A stretch of DNA of 44,478 bases, from NCBI GenBank assembly GCA_030682135.1, contig JAUXQT010000027.1, forward strand, positions 1 through 44,478, given 5' to 3'. The notes under the pieces were generated by a model. It saw only the letters and a list, made by a program, of their open reading frames with translations, was not told the DNA's origin and searched no databases. Below are positions 27,838 through 36,307 of the stretch, in pieces (the first letter of the stretch is position 1; each line of letters starts with the position of its first letter). This DNA comes from Nitrospirota bacterium (GTDB taxonomy: Bacteria; Nitrospirota; Nitrospiria; Nitrospirales; Nitrospiraceae). The translations under genes and the position numbers were made by a program.

Positions 27838-28165
27838 TTGCTCGCAGATCCCCCACGACAAAAAGGATTGGAAGGACACCCATGTTGGCCCTGTGCTCCC
27901 GGAACAGAGGAGGGGATGGAGCCTGATGATCTTCTGTGCTCGCGCAACGTACCGGGGCTTGTCTGTCTGGTTGGCTGGTCTTTCTGGTCTGTCTGGTTCT
28001 TCTGGATGAATTTCCAGTCCGACCAACCAGACAAACCAGATAGACGAGATAGACCAGATGAACCTTCCCTCGTTCGATGCGCGCAGTCGAGGGCAACCTT
28101 GGCGACTCCCCTAGAAAAATGACGCGAGTGGAAATCCCTCGCTGGGCACGCGCATTCGAGGATCG
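27838..28165. repeat. Nested repeat complex (second copy of the 18.8 kb type)
   Basis: Shares modules with 18775-19060: GGATTGGAAGGACACCCATG, TGTGCTCCCGGAAC, GATGATCTTCTGTGCTCGCG, CGTTCGATGCGCGCAG (28071-28086) and CACGCGCATTC, but in a different order. Between the core halves at 27937 and 28071 sits a TCTGGT word-repeat hairpin (GTCTGGTTGG at 27965-27974, CCAACCAGAC at 28023-28032). No gene is credible in 27770-28276; the rest up to 28276 shows nothing I can name. Confidence 0.72.
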
Positions 28166-28276
28166 GCTAGGTCACCCTGCTGAGAGAATAGAGGGAGAAG
28201 ACAGAAAGGAATCGTTCGATCAGAAGACGAGAGGTACAATCGCAGGACCTGCCATGAATGCCGCGAGAGCACCACG

Positions 28277-28612
28277 CTAGCCATCAAGATCATCGTCAAC
28301 TAAAACATCGTCCATCAGATCTTCAACAACTGCATGCAGGTCGATGCTGAACCACTCCTGAAAGGTTTTAAAATCACGCTTCTGTGGCCAGGCTGATGGA
28401 TCGGTGTGCCAGCCATCTAGTTCCCGCTCGAAGATCTCGGCATAGACATGTTTCAGAACCAGCCGCCCGTCTTCATCGCTTTCGAATTCTGGAATGAGAT
28501 AGACCGTAGGCTCGCCCGCCACGTCCGGCACCAAGCCTGAGTCATCAAGACTGGCCGCCCAATCAAGAAAGGGCTGCTTCGGTCGTACAATCAATGCCGC
28601 GCGATTCAACAT
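28277..28612 (-). CDS. Hypothetical protein, conserved MLNRAA-type
   Basis: 111 residues. It opens MLNRAALIVRPKQPFLDWAA and contains PTVYLIPEFESDEDG and WPQKRDFKTFQEWF, with a very acidic C-terminus (VEDLMDDVLVDDDLDG). I recall similar uncharacterised proteins in many Gram-negatives but know no function. AAGAGG precedes the ATG. It lies 33 bases after an 80-codon gene on the same strand and may share its transcript or cassette. Confidence 0.75.
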   Translation of the reverse strand: MLNRAALIVRPKQPFLDWAASLDDSGLVPDVAGEPTVYLIPEFESDEDGRLVLKHVYAEIFERELDGWHTDPSAWPQKRDFKTFQEWFSIDLHAVVEDLMDDVLVDDDLDG

Positions 28613-28645
28613 GAGTCAACCTCTTGAGCCCCCGTAATCAGATAG

Positions 28646-28888
28646 TCATGACTCAGGAGCGGAAACAAACGTTATACGTGTGACAGCGTTACAGAAAACC
28701 CTATTGCCGTCCCGCCAAGACAACAAAGACTCCCGACCCCTTTTCATCCTTCCCTTGTACAGTCCCTTGTCCTTCAAGAGCTGCTGTGCGACTTCCCGGT
28801 CTTTTTCAAGGTCGCCCATAGCTGGAACATGACCGACAGCACTACCATTTAGGTATACGGTCTGCATTTTGGGTTCGGAGCCAGACAT
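28646..28888 (-). CDS. Small hypothetical protein, possible integron cassette gene
   Basis: 80 residues (MSGSEPKMQTVYLNGSAVGH ...). No recognised family and no membrane segment. A GAGG lies before the ATG. It begins 23 bases after the attC-like site at 28912-28981, the usual position for a cassette gene, but no attC follows it before the next gene. Coding status rests on position and frame only. Confidence 0.55.
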   Translation of the reverse strand: MSGSEPKMQTVYLNGSAVGHVPAMGDLEKDREVAQQLLKDKGLYKGRMKRGRESLLSWRDGNRVFCNAVTRITFVSAPES

Positions 28889-28911
28889 TAGACCTCTACG
28901 GTTTCAGAAAA

Positions 28912-28981
28912 ACATAACCAGCGCTGCGCTGCCGGAACGGAGCGCAGCGGAGTGACGGTCGGAACCAGCGCCTTGTTAGGC
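28912..28981 (-). other. attC-like integron recombination site 2
   Basis: On the minus strand the R'' box GCCTAAC is followed by AAGGCGCTGG, then a stem (CCGCTGCGCT/AGCGCAGCG) and CAGCGCTGG, ending in an R' box GTTATGT (consensus GTTRRRY, one mismatch). 70 bp. The preceding gene's TAA stop lies inside the R'' box, as is typical of cassettes. Confidence 0.75.
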
Positions 28982-29881
28982 CGAATAGCCGTAGCAATCC
29001 AATCCGACGACAGAAAGCACAGGCGTCATCGGCAGATCTTTGCCTTCTTCAATCGGAGTCCAGTCCTTTTGGACCGCTGCAAAATCAAGAGATTGAGTGG
29101 TAAAGGCATTGGTGACGACAAGCCCTGTCTGCTCGTCCCGCAAACCGCGAATCTTCTCGACGGGTAGATACCCAAAGTAAAGTTGACGCTTGATGAGCAG
29201 CCCCACGGTCAGACTGACTTCGACAAGTTGACCGTATCCGTTGTCCATTCGAGTGGTCTTCCCAATGAAGATATCGAGGTCCAGATGCTCGCCTGGTTCG
29301 ACTGGATATCGGCCTAAATCCCAGTTCTCCTGGGCAGTCGGTATGATGTTACCGATCTCCTCGTTTTTTTCGTCAAAGACCGGCAACTCGAAGAAGTGTG
29401 GCGGCATCATGAACGGTAGGGGCGCAGACATGCTGACACCGAAGGACATGTACGTGGACCTAACGTCACACACCACGGGAAGCGCGACCCTCGTCGTCCA
29501 TTTGTGTGGATCGGTATCTACCGGGCTGTAGATTTCTACTTGAAGCTTCTCCGCCAGCTTTTTGGCCGCCGGAGTGAAACCCTTTGGGCAAACGAGCGCG
29601 CCTTTCTGAGCCCTAACATCGCGTACCAGGCCGTAGAATTCTTCAACACCCTTCACATCGACTGGCTTTGCGTAGTCTTTACAGTCGACAATGATACGCA
29701 TCGCGTATTGGCCGACGCGCTGTTCCACAAGCACATCGATCTGTCGTTGTGTCTCACTATCGACGCCGTACAGGCTGACGTTGTGCTGTACGGAAGCATC
29801 CGGAGCTAGTTGCCGCTGAATCTCGGCGACGAGGTGCTCCAGGAGCTTCCATTCGGGCTTCTTCTCGGCGTCCTCTGTCAT
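28976..29881 (-). CDS. Mrr-like restriction endonuclease on an integron-type cassette
   Basis: 301 residues. The N-terminal ~115 are a PD-(D/E)xK nuclease of the Mrr_cat kind: RQIDVLVEQ with Asp49, then IIVDCKDY with Asp66-x-Lys68, followed by the helix VKGVEEFYGLVRDVRAQKG and LVCPKGFTPAAKKLAE. The remaining ~185 residues (from TDPHKWTTRVALPVV) are a probably beta-rich domain I do not recognise. Both flanks carry attC-like sites and the TAA stop sits in the downstream R'' box, so this is one cassette. Base composition looks less GC-rich than neighbouring housekeeping genes. Confidence 0.8.
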   Translation of the reverse strand: MTEDAEKKPEWKLLEHLVAEIQRQLAPDASVQHNVSLYGVDSETQRQIDVLVEQRVGQYAMRIIVDCKDYAKPVDVKGVEEFYGLVRDVRAQKGALVCPKGFTPAAKKLAEKLQVEIYSPVDTDPHKWTTRVALPVVCDVRSTYMSFGVSMSAPLPFMMPPHFFELPVFDEKNEEIGNIIPTAQENWDLGRYPVEPGEHLDLDIFIGKTTRMDNGYGQLVEVSLTVGLLIKRQLYFGYLPVEKIRGLRDEQTGLVVTNAFTTQSLDFAAVQKDWTPIEEGKDLPMTPVLSVVGLDCYGYSA

Positions 29882-29910
29882 TTCGATGAAGGCGCGGTTG
29901 GTTATTTTGG

Positions 29911-29982
29911 GCCTAACGCTACATTTCAGCGCGGCGGCTCATTGTCACGCCAGCCGCCGACGGCTGCAAATGTTTGTTAGCC
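29911..29982 (-). other. attC-like integron recombination site 1
   Basis: On the minus strand GGCTAAC (R'', one mismatch) ... ACATTTGCAGC, CGGCGGCT, loop, AGCCGCCG, GCTGAAATGT ... GTTAGGC (a perfect R' box). The arms pair along most of the 72 bp with an unpaired base in one arm, the classic extrahelical-base signature of attC. The TIR-like frame ends in the R'' box and the endonuclease gene starts 30 bases beyond R'. Confidence 0.85.
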
Positions 29983-30513
29983 ACCTCGTTTCCGTTCGTC
30001 GAGTATGGCCTCAAGTGCCCGGAGATCGGATCGCAAGGCCTCAAGTTTGGCTGGCTCGATGAGCGGACCGAACTGAGCGGAAATGATGTCAAGCTCGACC
30101 TTCCTTGATCTTGCAAGAAGCCTGACCAATTCGTGGAGTGTCGACTCGGCGCCCTCGACTCTTTCAGCCGCTTGCGAAAGCCGCAAAGCGCCCCGCGACG
30201 CGCGAATGCCCGAACGCTCGACTACATTCTGAATCTTTGTGCAAGCGGCTCCCAACGCGGCTTGCAAGTTCCCACTGCCGTGGGGAGCATACGTCGTGGC
30301 CGTGATGCCAGCAAGGTCCGTCGGCAGATGTGACTGATTCGTCCGATCGTACACCATAAAGGTGCGATCACGCCCGAGACCGCCAACGAAGAGCCCAAGT
30401 TCGAAGAGAACGTTGTCGCGTACTGCAGGGACCTCCACCCCTCGACTGAGTAGCAAGTCATCAGCCGTCAGCACCAGGACCGCGAAGTCGAAACGCTCAG
30501 GGTTACAAGAGGG
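29977..30513 (-). pseudogene. TIR-like (CAP12/PF10137-type) effector, N-terminally truncated
   Basis: An open frame of 178 codons begins right after a TGA at 30514-30516 and has no ATG near its start; only a GTG at 30474 is available. PERFDFAVLVLTADD and VRDNVLFELGLFVGGLGRDR are the second half of the TIR-like domain, including the candidate catalytic Glu of LFELG. The first ~70 residues expected for this family are missing. A helical C-terminal extension of ~80 residues follows (QAAERVEGAESTLHELVRLL). The stop is inside attC site 1. It is probably a decayed NADase-type anti-phage effector. Confidence 0.72.
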
Positions 30514-30556
30514 TCAAGTCTTGCAATCATACATTCATTCCTACTGTTTGTCCCTG

Positions 30557-31519
30557 TTAGGTCCTCGCACTCACCCGTGCTCGCCTCGCCAGATCAATCA
30601 CCACTCCTTCCCTCAATCCCAAATCGCTGACCAGCACCGCCGGCATCCCCAACGTCTCCATGATCGTTCGTATGATGATTGCTCCGGCGGCGATGACTTC
30701 TTCGCGGCCTTTTTCTAGGCCGGGCAGACCGGCTCGGTCAGCTCTCTTCCGGCTCAAGAGCGTCAGTTCAAGCTCTTGAATGGTGCTGAGCTGCAACTGA
30801 TAGTTATGAATTCTGGCTGGCTCATAGGTGGAAAGTTGCTGAGCCATGGCGGCTAGGCTGGTGATGGTTCCTGCTGTGCCGACGAAGGTGGCGGTCTGGT
30901 AGCCACTCATGCCGATGGCTACTGCGTTCGTTTCTCTTGCGACCCACTCGCGCGCTTGGCGGAGTTCTTCGTCGGTTGGAGGATCGTGGTGTAGGAGACG
31001 TTCACAGAGCCTTACGACCCCAACATCGATCGACTGCACGACCGGATTCTGGCCTGAACGATCGAGGATGAACTCGGTGCTGCCACCGCCGATGTCGAGG
31101 GCCAATACGTCTGTCACGCCAGATGGCAAGCCGGAGCGGATACCCAACAGGGTCCGCCTGGCTTCTTCATCGCCTGAAATCAGCTCGACCTCGAAACCTG
31201 CTTCGCGCTTCACGCGATCGAGAAACTCATCGCGGTTCCCTGCATCACGGGCGGCGCTCGTCGCCACGACTGCCGTAGCATCGACATGAGAAACATCGAT
31301 CAGCTCCCGCCATTCTCTCAGGCACTGGATGACCCGATCCATCGCGGCGCCACTCAGTCGCTTGGTTTGATCGACGCCTTCTCCTAGCCGTAAGATGCGC
31401 CGTTCGGATCGTACCTCTTTGAGTCCTCCACCAGGAGCCAGATCGGCAATCAATAACCGGCAGGTGAGCGTGCCGATATCGACGCCGGCGAGACGCATCG
31501 TCTGTGGCGAATCCTTCAT
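30557..31519 (-). CDS. ppx: Exopolyphosphatase / pppGpp phosphohydrolase family protein
   Basis: 320-residue Ppx/GppA protein, the short form without the C-terminal HD-like domain. Phosphate motifs are GVDIGTLTCRLLIAD near the N-terminus and LALDIGGGSTEFIL; TATFVGTAGTITSLAAM and SDLGLREGVVIDLARR are also conserved. It degrades polyphosphate or pppGpp; sequence reading does not separate the two. It overlaps the upstream coiled-coil gene by 4 bases. Its TAA stop lies within GTTAGGT (plus strand, 30557-30563), an attC-box-like sequence at the edge of the cassette cluster. Confidence 0.92.
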   Translation of the reverse strand: MKDSPQTMRLAGVDIGTLTCRLLIADLAPGGGLKEVRSERRILRLGEGVDQTKRLSGAAMDRVIQCLREWRELIDVSHVDATAVVATSAARDAGNRDEFLDRVKREAGFEVELISGDEEARRTLLGIRSGLPSGVTDVLALDIGGGSTEFILDRSGQNPVVQSIDVGVVRLCERLLHHDPPTDEELRQAREWVARETNAVAIGMSGYQTATFVGTAGTITSLAAMAQQLSTYEPARIHNYQLQLSTIQELELTLLSRKRADRAGLPGLEKGREEVIAAGAIIIRTIMETLGMPAVLVSDLGLREGVVIDLARRARVSART

Positions 31520-31839
31520 AGGTCGATCCGAGTCTCCGTCATCTCCGACTCAAGCTTCCCTCGTGCCTCTTTGAGTTCTTGGATCTCTTTGACGAGTCGT
31601 CCGATTTCCGCGTCGTACAGGACCCGTTCAACCGGTTCGCCTCCCTCGCGAAGATTCACTGCTCGCTCACCGACATCCCGATGGAGTTCGGCTAATTTCT
31701 GATCGAGCTTGCGGATTTCGAGCCGGATTCTCAGTAACTCCGTTTCTTCCAACGCGCGGTTTGCCACCTGCGCCGTGCCAAGCCGCAACGTCGCGACGCC
31801 CGCCTTCAAATCATGCTTCAATCGCTGCAATAATCCCAT
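31516..31839 (-). CDS. Small coiled-coil protein
   Basis: 107 residues, almost entirely charged helix (ELLRIRLEIRKLDQKLAELH, EIGRLVKEIQELKEARGKLE), so a predicted coiled coil with no membrane segment. No family recognised. It is coupled to ppx by an ATGA overlap and follows recG after a 167-base repeat-bearing gap. Confidence 0.75.
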   Translation of the reverse strand: MGLLQRLKHDLKAGVATLRLGTAQVANRALEETELLRIRLEIRKLDQKLAELHRDVGERAVNLREGGEPVERVLYDAEIGRLVKEIQELKEARGKLESEMTETRIDL

Positions 31840-31911
31840 GTTCTTTTACCTCTCCACTCCCCTCGGAGGGGGATGCGTGAACTAGCGTCTGATTCTCACC
31901 ACTTCTCTAAA

Positions 31912-32002
31912 GGAGCGGCCAGATTGCCCTCGACTGCGCGCATCGGACGAGCACAGTTCCATCGTGCGCGTTCTGCGAGCAAAGAGGGTATCTGGCCGCT
32001 CC
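31912..32002. repeat. Hairpin element with 48-bp conserved core (copy 1), after recG
   Basis: Perfect 13-bp terminal inverted repeats GGAGCGGCCAGAT (31912-31924) and ATCTGGCCGCTCC (31990-32002) enclose the core 31934-31981 (CTGCGCGCATCGGACGAGCA ... GTGCGCGTTCTGCGAGCA). The core is 43/48 identical to 41632-41679. The outer stem lies 5 bases after the recG stop and could end its transcript. Confidence 0.82.
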
Positions 32003-32006
32003 GCCC

Positions 32007-34559
32007 TTAACTGACCGATCCCAAATCCAACTTCGTTTCCCATCGCCGCAACATGGTCTCTCGCAAAGCACGATGCGTCGCAGCCTTGAGCTGAGGGTCT
32101 TGCTTCAGCAGCGCAAAAGCTTCCTGCCGCGCCTGCTGGAGCAGCTCGACATCCCGCACCAGGTTCGCGGCGCGAAACTCCGGCATGCCCCATTGCCTGA
32201 GTCCAAAAAACTCGCCTGGCCCGCGAATGCGGAGATCTTCCTCGGCAATCACAAACCCGTCGGTCGATCGCACGAGCGCGTCCAACCGCTCCTTGGCCAC
32301 TGACGGCGGCTCACCGGCTTCTTTGGGCTTCTTCGATCGAAACAACACCCCGCCCGAGGCCATCAACAGACAATAGGACTGATGCGCGCTTCGCCCGACC
32401 CGGCCTCGCAATTGGTGCAACTGCGCCAGCCCGAACCGCTCGGCATGTTCGATCATCATGACCGTGGCATTGGGCACATCGACTCCGACCTCCACCACCG
32501 TCGTCGCAACCAGGACCTGAATCTCCCCCTTCTTATATGAGGCCATGACCTGTTCTTTCTCATCCGACTTCATCCTGCCATGCAACAGCCCGACGCGAAA
32601 CTCGGACAGCTCGTCAGCTTGCAGCTGCTCAGCCCCCTGCATGGCTGCCTGGAGATCGGTCTTCTCCGATTCTTCGACGAGCGGGTAAACGATATAGGCC
32701 TGACGGCCGCTTCGTAATTCGTCGCGCAGAATCTGATAGGCCCGCCCCTTCTGGCTGTCGCTCAAGAGAAACGTCCGCACCGGCTTTCGCCCCGGCGGCA
32801 TCTGGTCGATCACCGAGACATCGAGATCCCCATAGACCGTCATGGCCAGCGTACGTGGAATCGGCGTCGCGGTCAGCACCAGCACATCGGGTTTATAACC
32901 CTTTTCCATGAGCGTCTTTCGTTGAAGCACGCCGAATCGATGTTGCTCATCCACGACGACCAATCCCAGCTTTGCGAAAGTGACGCCTTGCTGAATGACC
33001 GCATGGGTCCCGATCACGACCTGCGCGGCCCCGGAGGCCACCTGCTCACGCACGGCTTTACGCACGGCGGCGCGGCCCCCGCCACTCACCAGCACCACGG
33101 ACAATCCGAGCGGTTCCAGGAATCCCTTCATCGTCCGATAATGTTGCTCGGCGAGAATTTCCGTCGGGGCCATCAAGGCTGCCTGATAGCCAGACCCGCA
33201 GGCCAGCACCATCGCCTGCACCGCCACGATGGTTTTACCGGACCCGACATCCCCCTGCACCAGGCGGTTCATCGGTTTGCTCGAGGTCATGTCCGACAGA
33301 ATCTCCCGATTCACCCGCTCTTGCGCTGCGGTTAATCGAAAAGGCAGCGCCCGATCCAGCTTCCCGAGGAGCGGTGTCTTCGGATTAAATAAAACCTGCT
33401 TCACCTCCTCCTTCATAACTCGTTGCCGCGAGGCCAAGGCGAGTTGGAGCAGGAACAGTTCTTCGAACGCTAAGCGCCGATGAGCCGGCGTGAGACCTCG
33501 ATCGAGCTGTCCTCCATCTGTCCCAGGTTGAGGGAAATGCACATCCTGGATGGCTTGCTGAATGGGTGGCAATCGATAGCGGGCACGCAGCGAAACCGGC
33601 AGGACCTCTTGCGCCTCGGCAGCATGGGCGTCCAGCAGGCTTTTCATGAGTACCCGCATCTGCCGGGAAGTCCAGCCTTTGGTTTCGTGGTATATGGGAA
33701 CGATCCGCCCCACATGCAGCGGTGCTTCGGATTCCGCGCCCACCACTTCGTATTGCGAGACCTCCATCTTCATCGCCACAAACCCCTGCGCGCCGGCTAT
33801 CACCCGCCCGGTCAGCATGACGCTCGTCCCAACGGTGAAGACCGGTTCGAGGAACGGCTGATTGAAGAACACCGCCTGGAGCCGCCCGGTAGCATCCTCC
33901 ACCACAATGTCGAGGATGGAGAGGCGGCGGCTACGGGCCTTCTTGGCCTCGCTTCGGATGATCGTGCCGCAGATCGAGGCCTCCGCCCCAGGCACCAGTT
34001 GTCCGATCGGGGTCATGACCGAGCGATCTTCATACCGCCACGGTAGAGTCCAGAAGGCATCCTCAATCGTGTCGATCCTGAATCGTTGGAGCAATGCGGT
34101 GCGCTTCGGACCGACGCCCTTCACGAAACGAATAGGCTGTTCCCACCATGGTCGCGAGGTCATTGCATTCACAACCGGCTTTGGCATCGCGAGAGGCTCC
34201 GGTTCCTGCCAGGCCTTGGCTGGATTGCTGACTGCCTCGCGCAAGCCCCCAAGAATGGCCATGGCTTCCTGCAGCCGGCGTTGCTGCTCCTCGGCCGAAA
34301 ACAGCTGCTGATCTTCACGAAATAGCTCGCGTAGCTGGAGCAAGCCCGCTTCAATCGCCCGTGGATAGACGCGATCGGACAAGGCTTGCATGACCTGTGA
34401 GGAAACAAAGTGACTCAGATTCTTGACGGTAGGAAGATGTGCAAAGGCATCGCGAGTCGCAAATTCGATCGGACGCGCGACTCGGTCCAGCCATTGCTGA
34501 AACTGTTCGGGGAGTGTGGGCTCGGAAGAGCGCCGTATCACAATGGCGGATCGTAACAC
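32007..34559 (-). CDS. recG: ATP-dependent DNA helicase RecG
   Basis: 850-residue replication-fork reversal helicase, longer than E. coli RecG (693) owing to a ~140-residue N-terminal helical extension. A wedge/OB domain follows (GPKRTALLQRFRIDTIEDAF ... PWRYEDRS). Helicase motifs: Walker A QGDVGSGKT, DEQH box VVDEQHRFG, motif III TATPIPRT, and motif VI QLRGRVGRSAHQSYC. The extension is common in recG outside gammaproteobacteria. Start is GTG at 34559 with GAAGAGG just upstream. Confidence 0.97.
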   Translation of the reverse strand: MLRSAIVIRRSSEPTLPEQFQQWLDRVARPIEFATRDAFAHLPTVKNLSHFVSSQVMQALSDRVYPRAIEAGLLQLRELFREDQQLFSAEEQQRRLQEAMAILGGLREAVSNPAKAWQEPEPLAMPKPVVNAMTSRPWWEQPIRFVKGVGPKRTALLQRFRIDTIEDAFWTLPWRYEDRSVMTPIGQLVPGAEASICGTIIRSEAKKARSRRLSILDIVVEDATGRLQAVFFNQPFLEPVFTVGTSVMLTGRVIAGAQGFVAMKMEVSQYEVVGAESEAPLHVGRIVPIYHETKGWTSRQMRVLMKSLLDAHAAEAQEVLPVSLRARYRLPPIQQAIQDVHFPQPGTDGGQLDRGLTPAHRRLAFEELFLLQLALASRQRVMKEEVKQVLFNPKTPLLGKLDRALPFRLTAAQERVNREILSDMTSSKPMNRLVQGDVGSGKTIVAVQAMVLACGSGYQAALMAPTEILAEQHYRTMKGFLEPLGLSVVLVSGGGRAAVRKAVREQVASGAAQVVIGTHAVIQQGVTFAKLGLVVVDEQHRFGVLQRKTLMEKGYKPDVLVLTATPIPRTLAMTVYGDLDVSVIDQMPPGRKPVRTFLLSDSQKGRAYQILRDELRSGRQAYIVYPLVEESEKTDLQAAMQGAEQLQADELSEFRVGLLHGRMKSDEKEQVMASYKKGEIQVLVATTVVEVGVDVPNATVMMIEHAERFGLAQLHQLRGRVGRSAHQSYCLLMASGGVLFRSKKPKEAGEPPSVAKERLDALVRSTDGFVIAEEDLRIRGPGEFFGLRQWGMPEFRAANLVRDVELLQQARQEAFALLKQDPQLKAATHRALRETMLRRWETKLDLGSVS

Positions 34560-34636
34560 AGCCTCTTCCCCGCCTCAACGACCACGACAGCCCGAAGGTC
34601 GTAACGCGCGAAGTGCGAGACACCCGGGAAAGGCGC

Positions 34637-34705
34637 GGTCGGAAGGCTGAAGACTGAAGGTCAGGATTAGACCTTCCGAACACTTCAACCTTCAGCCTAT
34701 CGACC
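34637..34705. repeat. Word-repeat hairpin between recG and the TPR-peptidase gene
   Basis: GGAAGGCTGAAGACTGAAGG on the left arm is answered by CTTCAACCTTCAGCCT on the right, with GGTC/GACC closing pairs. It lies in the 227-base gap between divergent genes, so it is unlikely to be a simple terminator. Confidence 0.6.
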
Positions 34706-34786
34706 TATCTCCCGTACAATTTGGCGACATTTCTTTGCCTCCCTTCCCTAGGGTGCTACATTGGAGCTCATCCACAGAGGCCTTCT

Positions 34787-36217
34787 ATGTACCGTCGTAA
34801 CATTGGTCACATTTTGTATCCCATCGCTTGCCTTCTGGGGCTGTTCATCGTCTATCAAGCCTGGCTCAAACCGACCTACCTCCTGACGCCACCGCCAAGC
34901 CAGCCTGAGACTGTCGTGGAAAGCGCCAAGGAGGCGCCACCGGAACCGCAATACACAGGTCCCGCCGAGCCGGAGCCGAAACAAATTCGACTGATCGATC
35001 CCTCGGTGGTCCCGGACACGACGCATCATGAACTCTTAGAAACGATCCGCGACGAAATCGAAAAAGGAAACGTCAAAACCGCAGAAGTCAAACTGACCGA
35101 TCTGCCACCAGGCCTGTCATCGGACGAAAAGACCCGTCCCTATGTCGCGGTGCTATGGAACAATCTCGGCATTCAACTCGAAAAGGCCGGAGGGACCTCC
35201 GCCTCGGTCTATGCATTCAAAAAGGCCTCGTCGCTGGACAGTAAAAGCCCGACCATTCATCTCAACCTGGCCCATGCCTACTGGGAGCTCCGCGATCCCG
35301 CCATGACGCAGAGCTTTTTGGAAAAGCTGGTGGCCCTGGCTCCGAACGAAGCGTTCCCTCATCTGGCACTGGCCGAACTCTTTCAGGAACGGGACCGGCT
35401 CGGTGAGGCAGCCCGCCACCTCGACCTGGCCACGGCCCGCGCGGGCAAAGATCCCGCCGTCCAATCCTATCTGAAAACCGTCACGGCCAAAGTCCGCCGA
35501 ACCGAGAAGAGCGATGCGCGGCTCACCAGCCGGGACAGCACCCACTTTACCGTCAAATTCGACGGGGAAACCGATCAGGCAACCTGGGTCGTCGTGCTGG
35601 AGATTCTGGAAGAGGCCTATCGAGAGATCGGCCAACGATTCGGGCATTTCCCGTCAAAGCCCATCGTCGTCGTCCTCCAGGCCAACTCCACATTCCAATC
35701 GGAAACCGGCAGTCCGGCTTGGGCCGATGGACTCTTCGACCCTGTGCTCGGACGCATCCAAGTCCCTGTGCAGGGCACCCTGGTAAACCGTGCCTGGCTT
35801 AGGCAGGTGCTGCGGCACGAATTCGTCCATGCGCTGCTGCACGATCAACAGGGCCCAGCCAGCAGCGCCTTCCCGACCTGGCTGAATGAAGGGTTAGCGA
35901 TGGAGTTGTCCGAGGATCGCTGGTCGGATCTCGACCGGATGATGAAGCAGGAGCATGAACTGCTTCCGCTGCCTTCCCTAGAGGGGGCATGGGGAGCATT
36001 GCCTGCTGAGACCGCAGCCCTCGCTTACCTGGAAGCCAACTCGGCCGTTCGCTATCTGATCGACCGCTTCGGCATGCACCAAGTACACGGCCTGCTCTCA
36101 CATCTCAAAGCCAGGCAGGCGCTTTCCGCCGCCATGCAATCGCAGTTATCGCTGTCGTACGAGCAATTCCAAGCTCGGTGGCTCGATCAGTTACAGGTGC
36201 AGGTGAAGAAGAGCTAG
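34787..36217 (+). CDS. TPR protein with C-terminal gluzincin (peptidase MA-like) domain
   Basis: 476 residues. One N-terminal membrane segment (about 7-24, ILYPIACLLGLFIVYQAW) is followed by a Pro-rich linker and TPR-like helices (about 115-230, WNNLGIQLEKAGGTSASVYA). The peptidase MA-like domain has HEFVH at 344-348 and NEGLAMEL with the downstream Glu ligand. All three zinc residues are present, so activity is likely. The catalytic part probably faces the periplasm. ATG at 34787 with GAGG upstream; the frame to 34721 adds no signal. Confidence 0.85.
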   Translation: MYRRNIGHILYPIACLLGLFIVYQAWLKPTYLLTPPPSQPETVVESAKEAPPEPQYTGPAEPEPKQIRLIDPSVVPDTTHHELLETIRDEIEKGNVKTAEVKLTDLPPGLSSDEKTRPYVAVLWNNLGIQLEKAGGTSASVYAFKKASSLDSKSPTIHLNLAHAYWELRDPAMTQSFLEKLVALAPNEAFPHLALAELFQERDRLGEAARHLDLATARAGKDPAVQSYLKTVTAKVRRTEKSDARLTSRDSTHFTVKFDGETDQATWVVVLEILEEAYREIGQRFGHFPSKPIVVVLQANSTFQSETGSPAWADGLFDPVLGRIQVPVQGTLVNRAWLRQVLRHEFVHALLHDQQGPASSAFPTWLNEGLAMELSEDRWSDLDRMMKQEHELLPLPSLEGAWGALPAETAALAYLEANSAVRYLIDRFGMHQVHGLLSHLKARQALSAAMQSQLSLSYEQFQARWLDQLQVQVKKS

Positions 36218-36307
36218 CAGGGAAACGGTGAGCGCTGAACGATGAAAACGAAACGATTGTCGCTTCAGAGGTCTGACTTCCTATAGGTTGAACCCGCTCC
36301 TTCCTCT

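Noticed and set aside
28085-28276. Small ORFs downstream of the repeat complex
   Set aside because: Short, repeat-derived frames on both strands with no ribosome site or recognisable protein.
30557-30563. Third complete attC site at the ppx end
   Set aside because: Only one box (ACCTAAC on the minus strand) is visible; no matching R' box or stem within the next ~150 bases.
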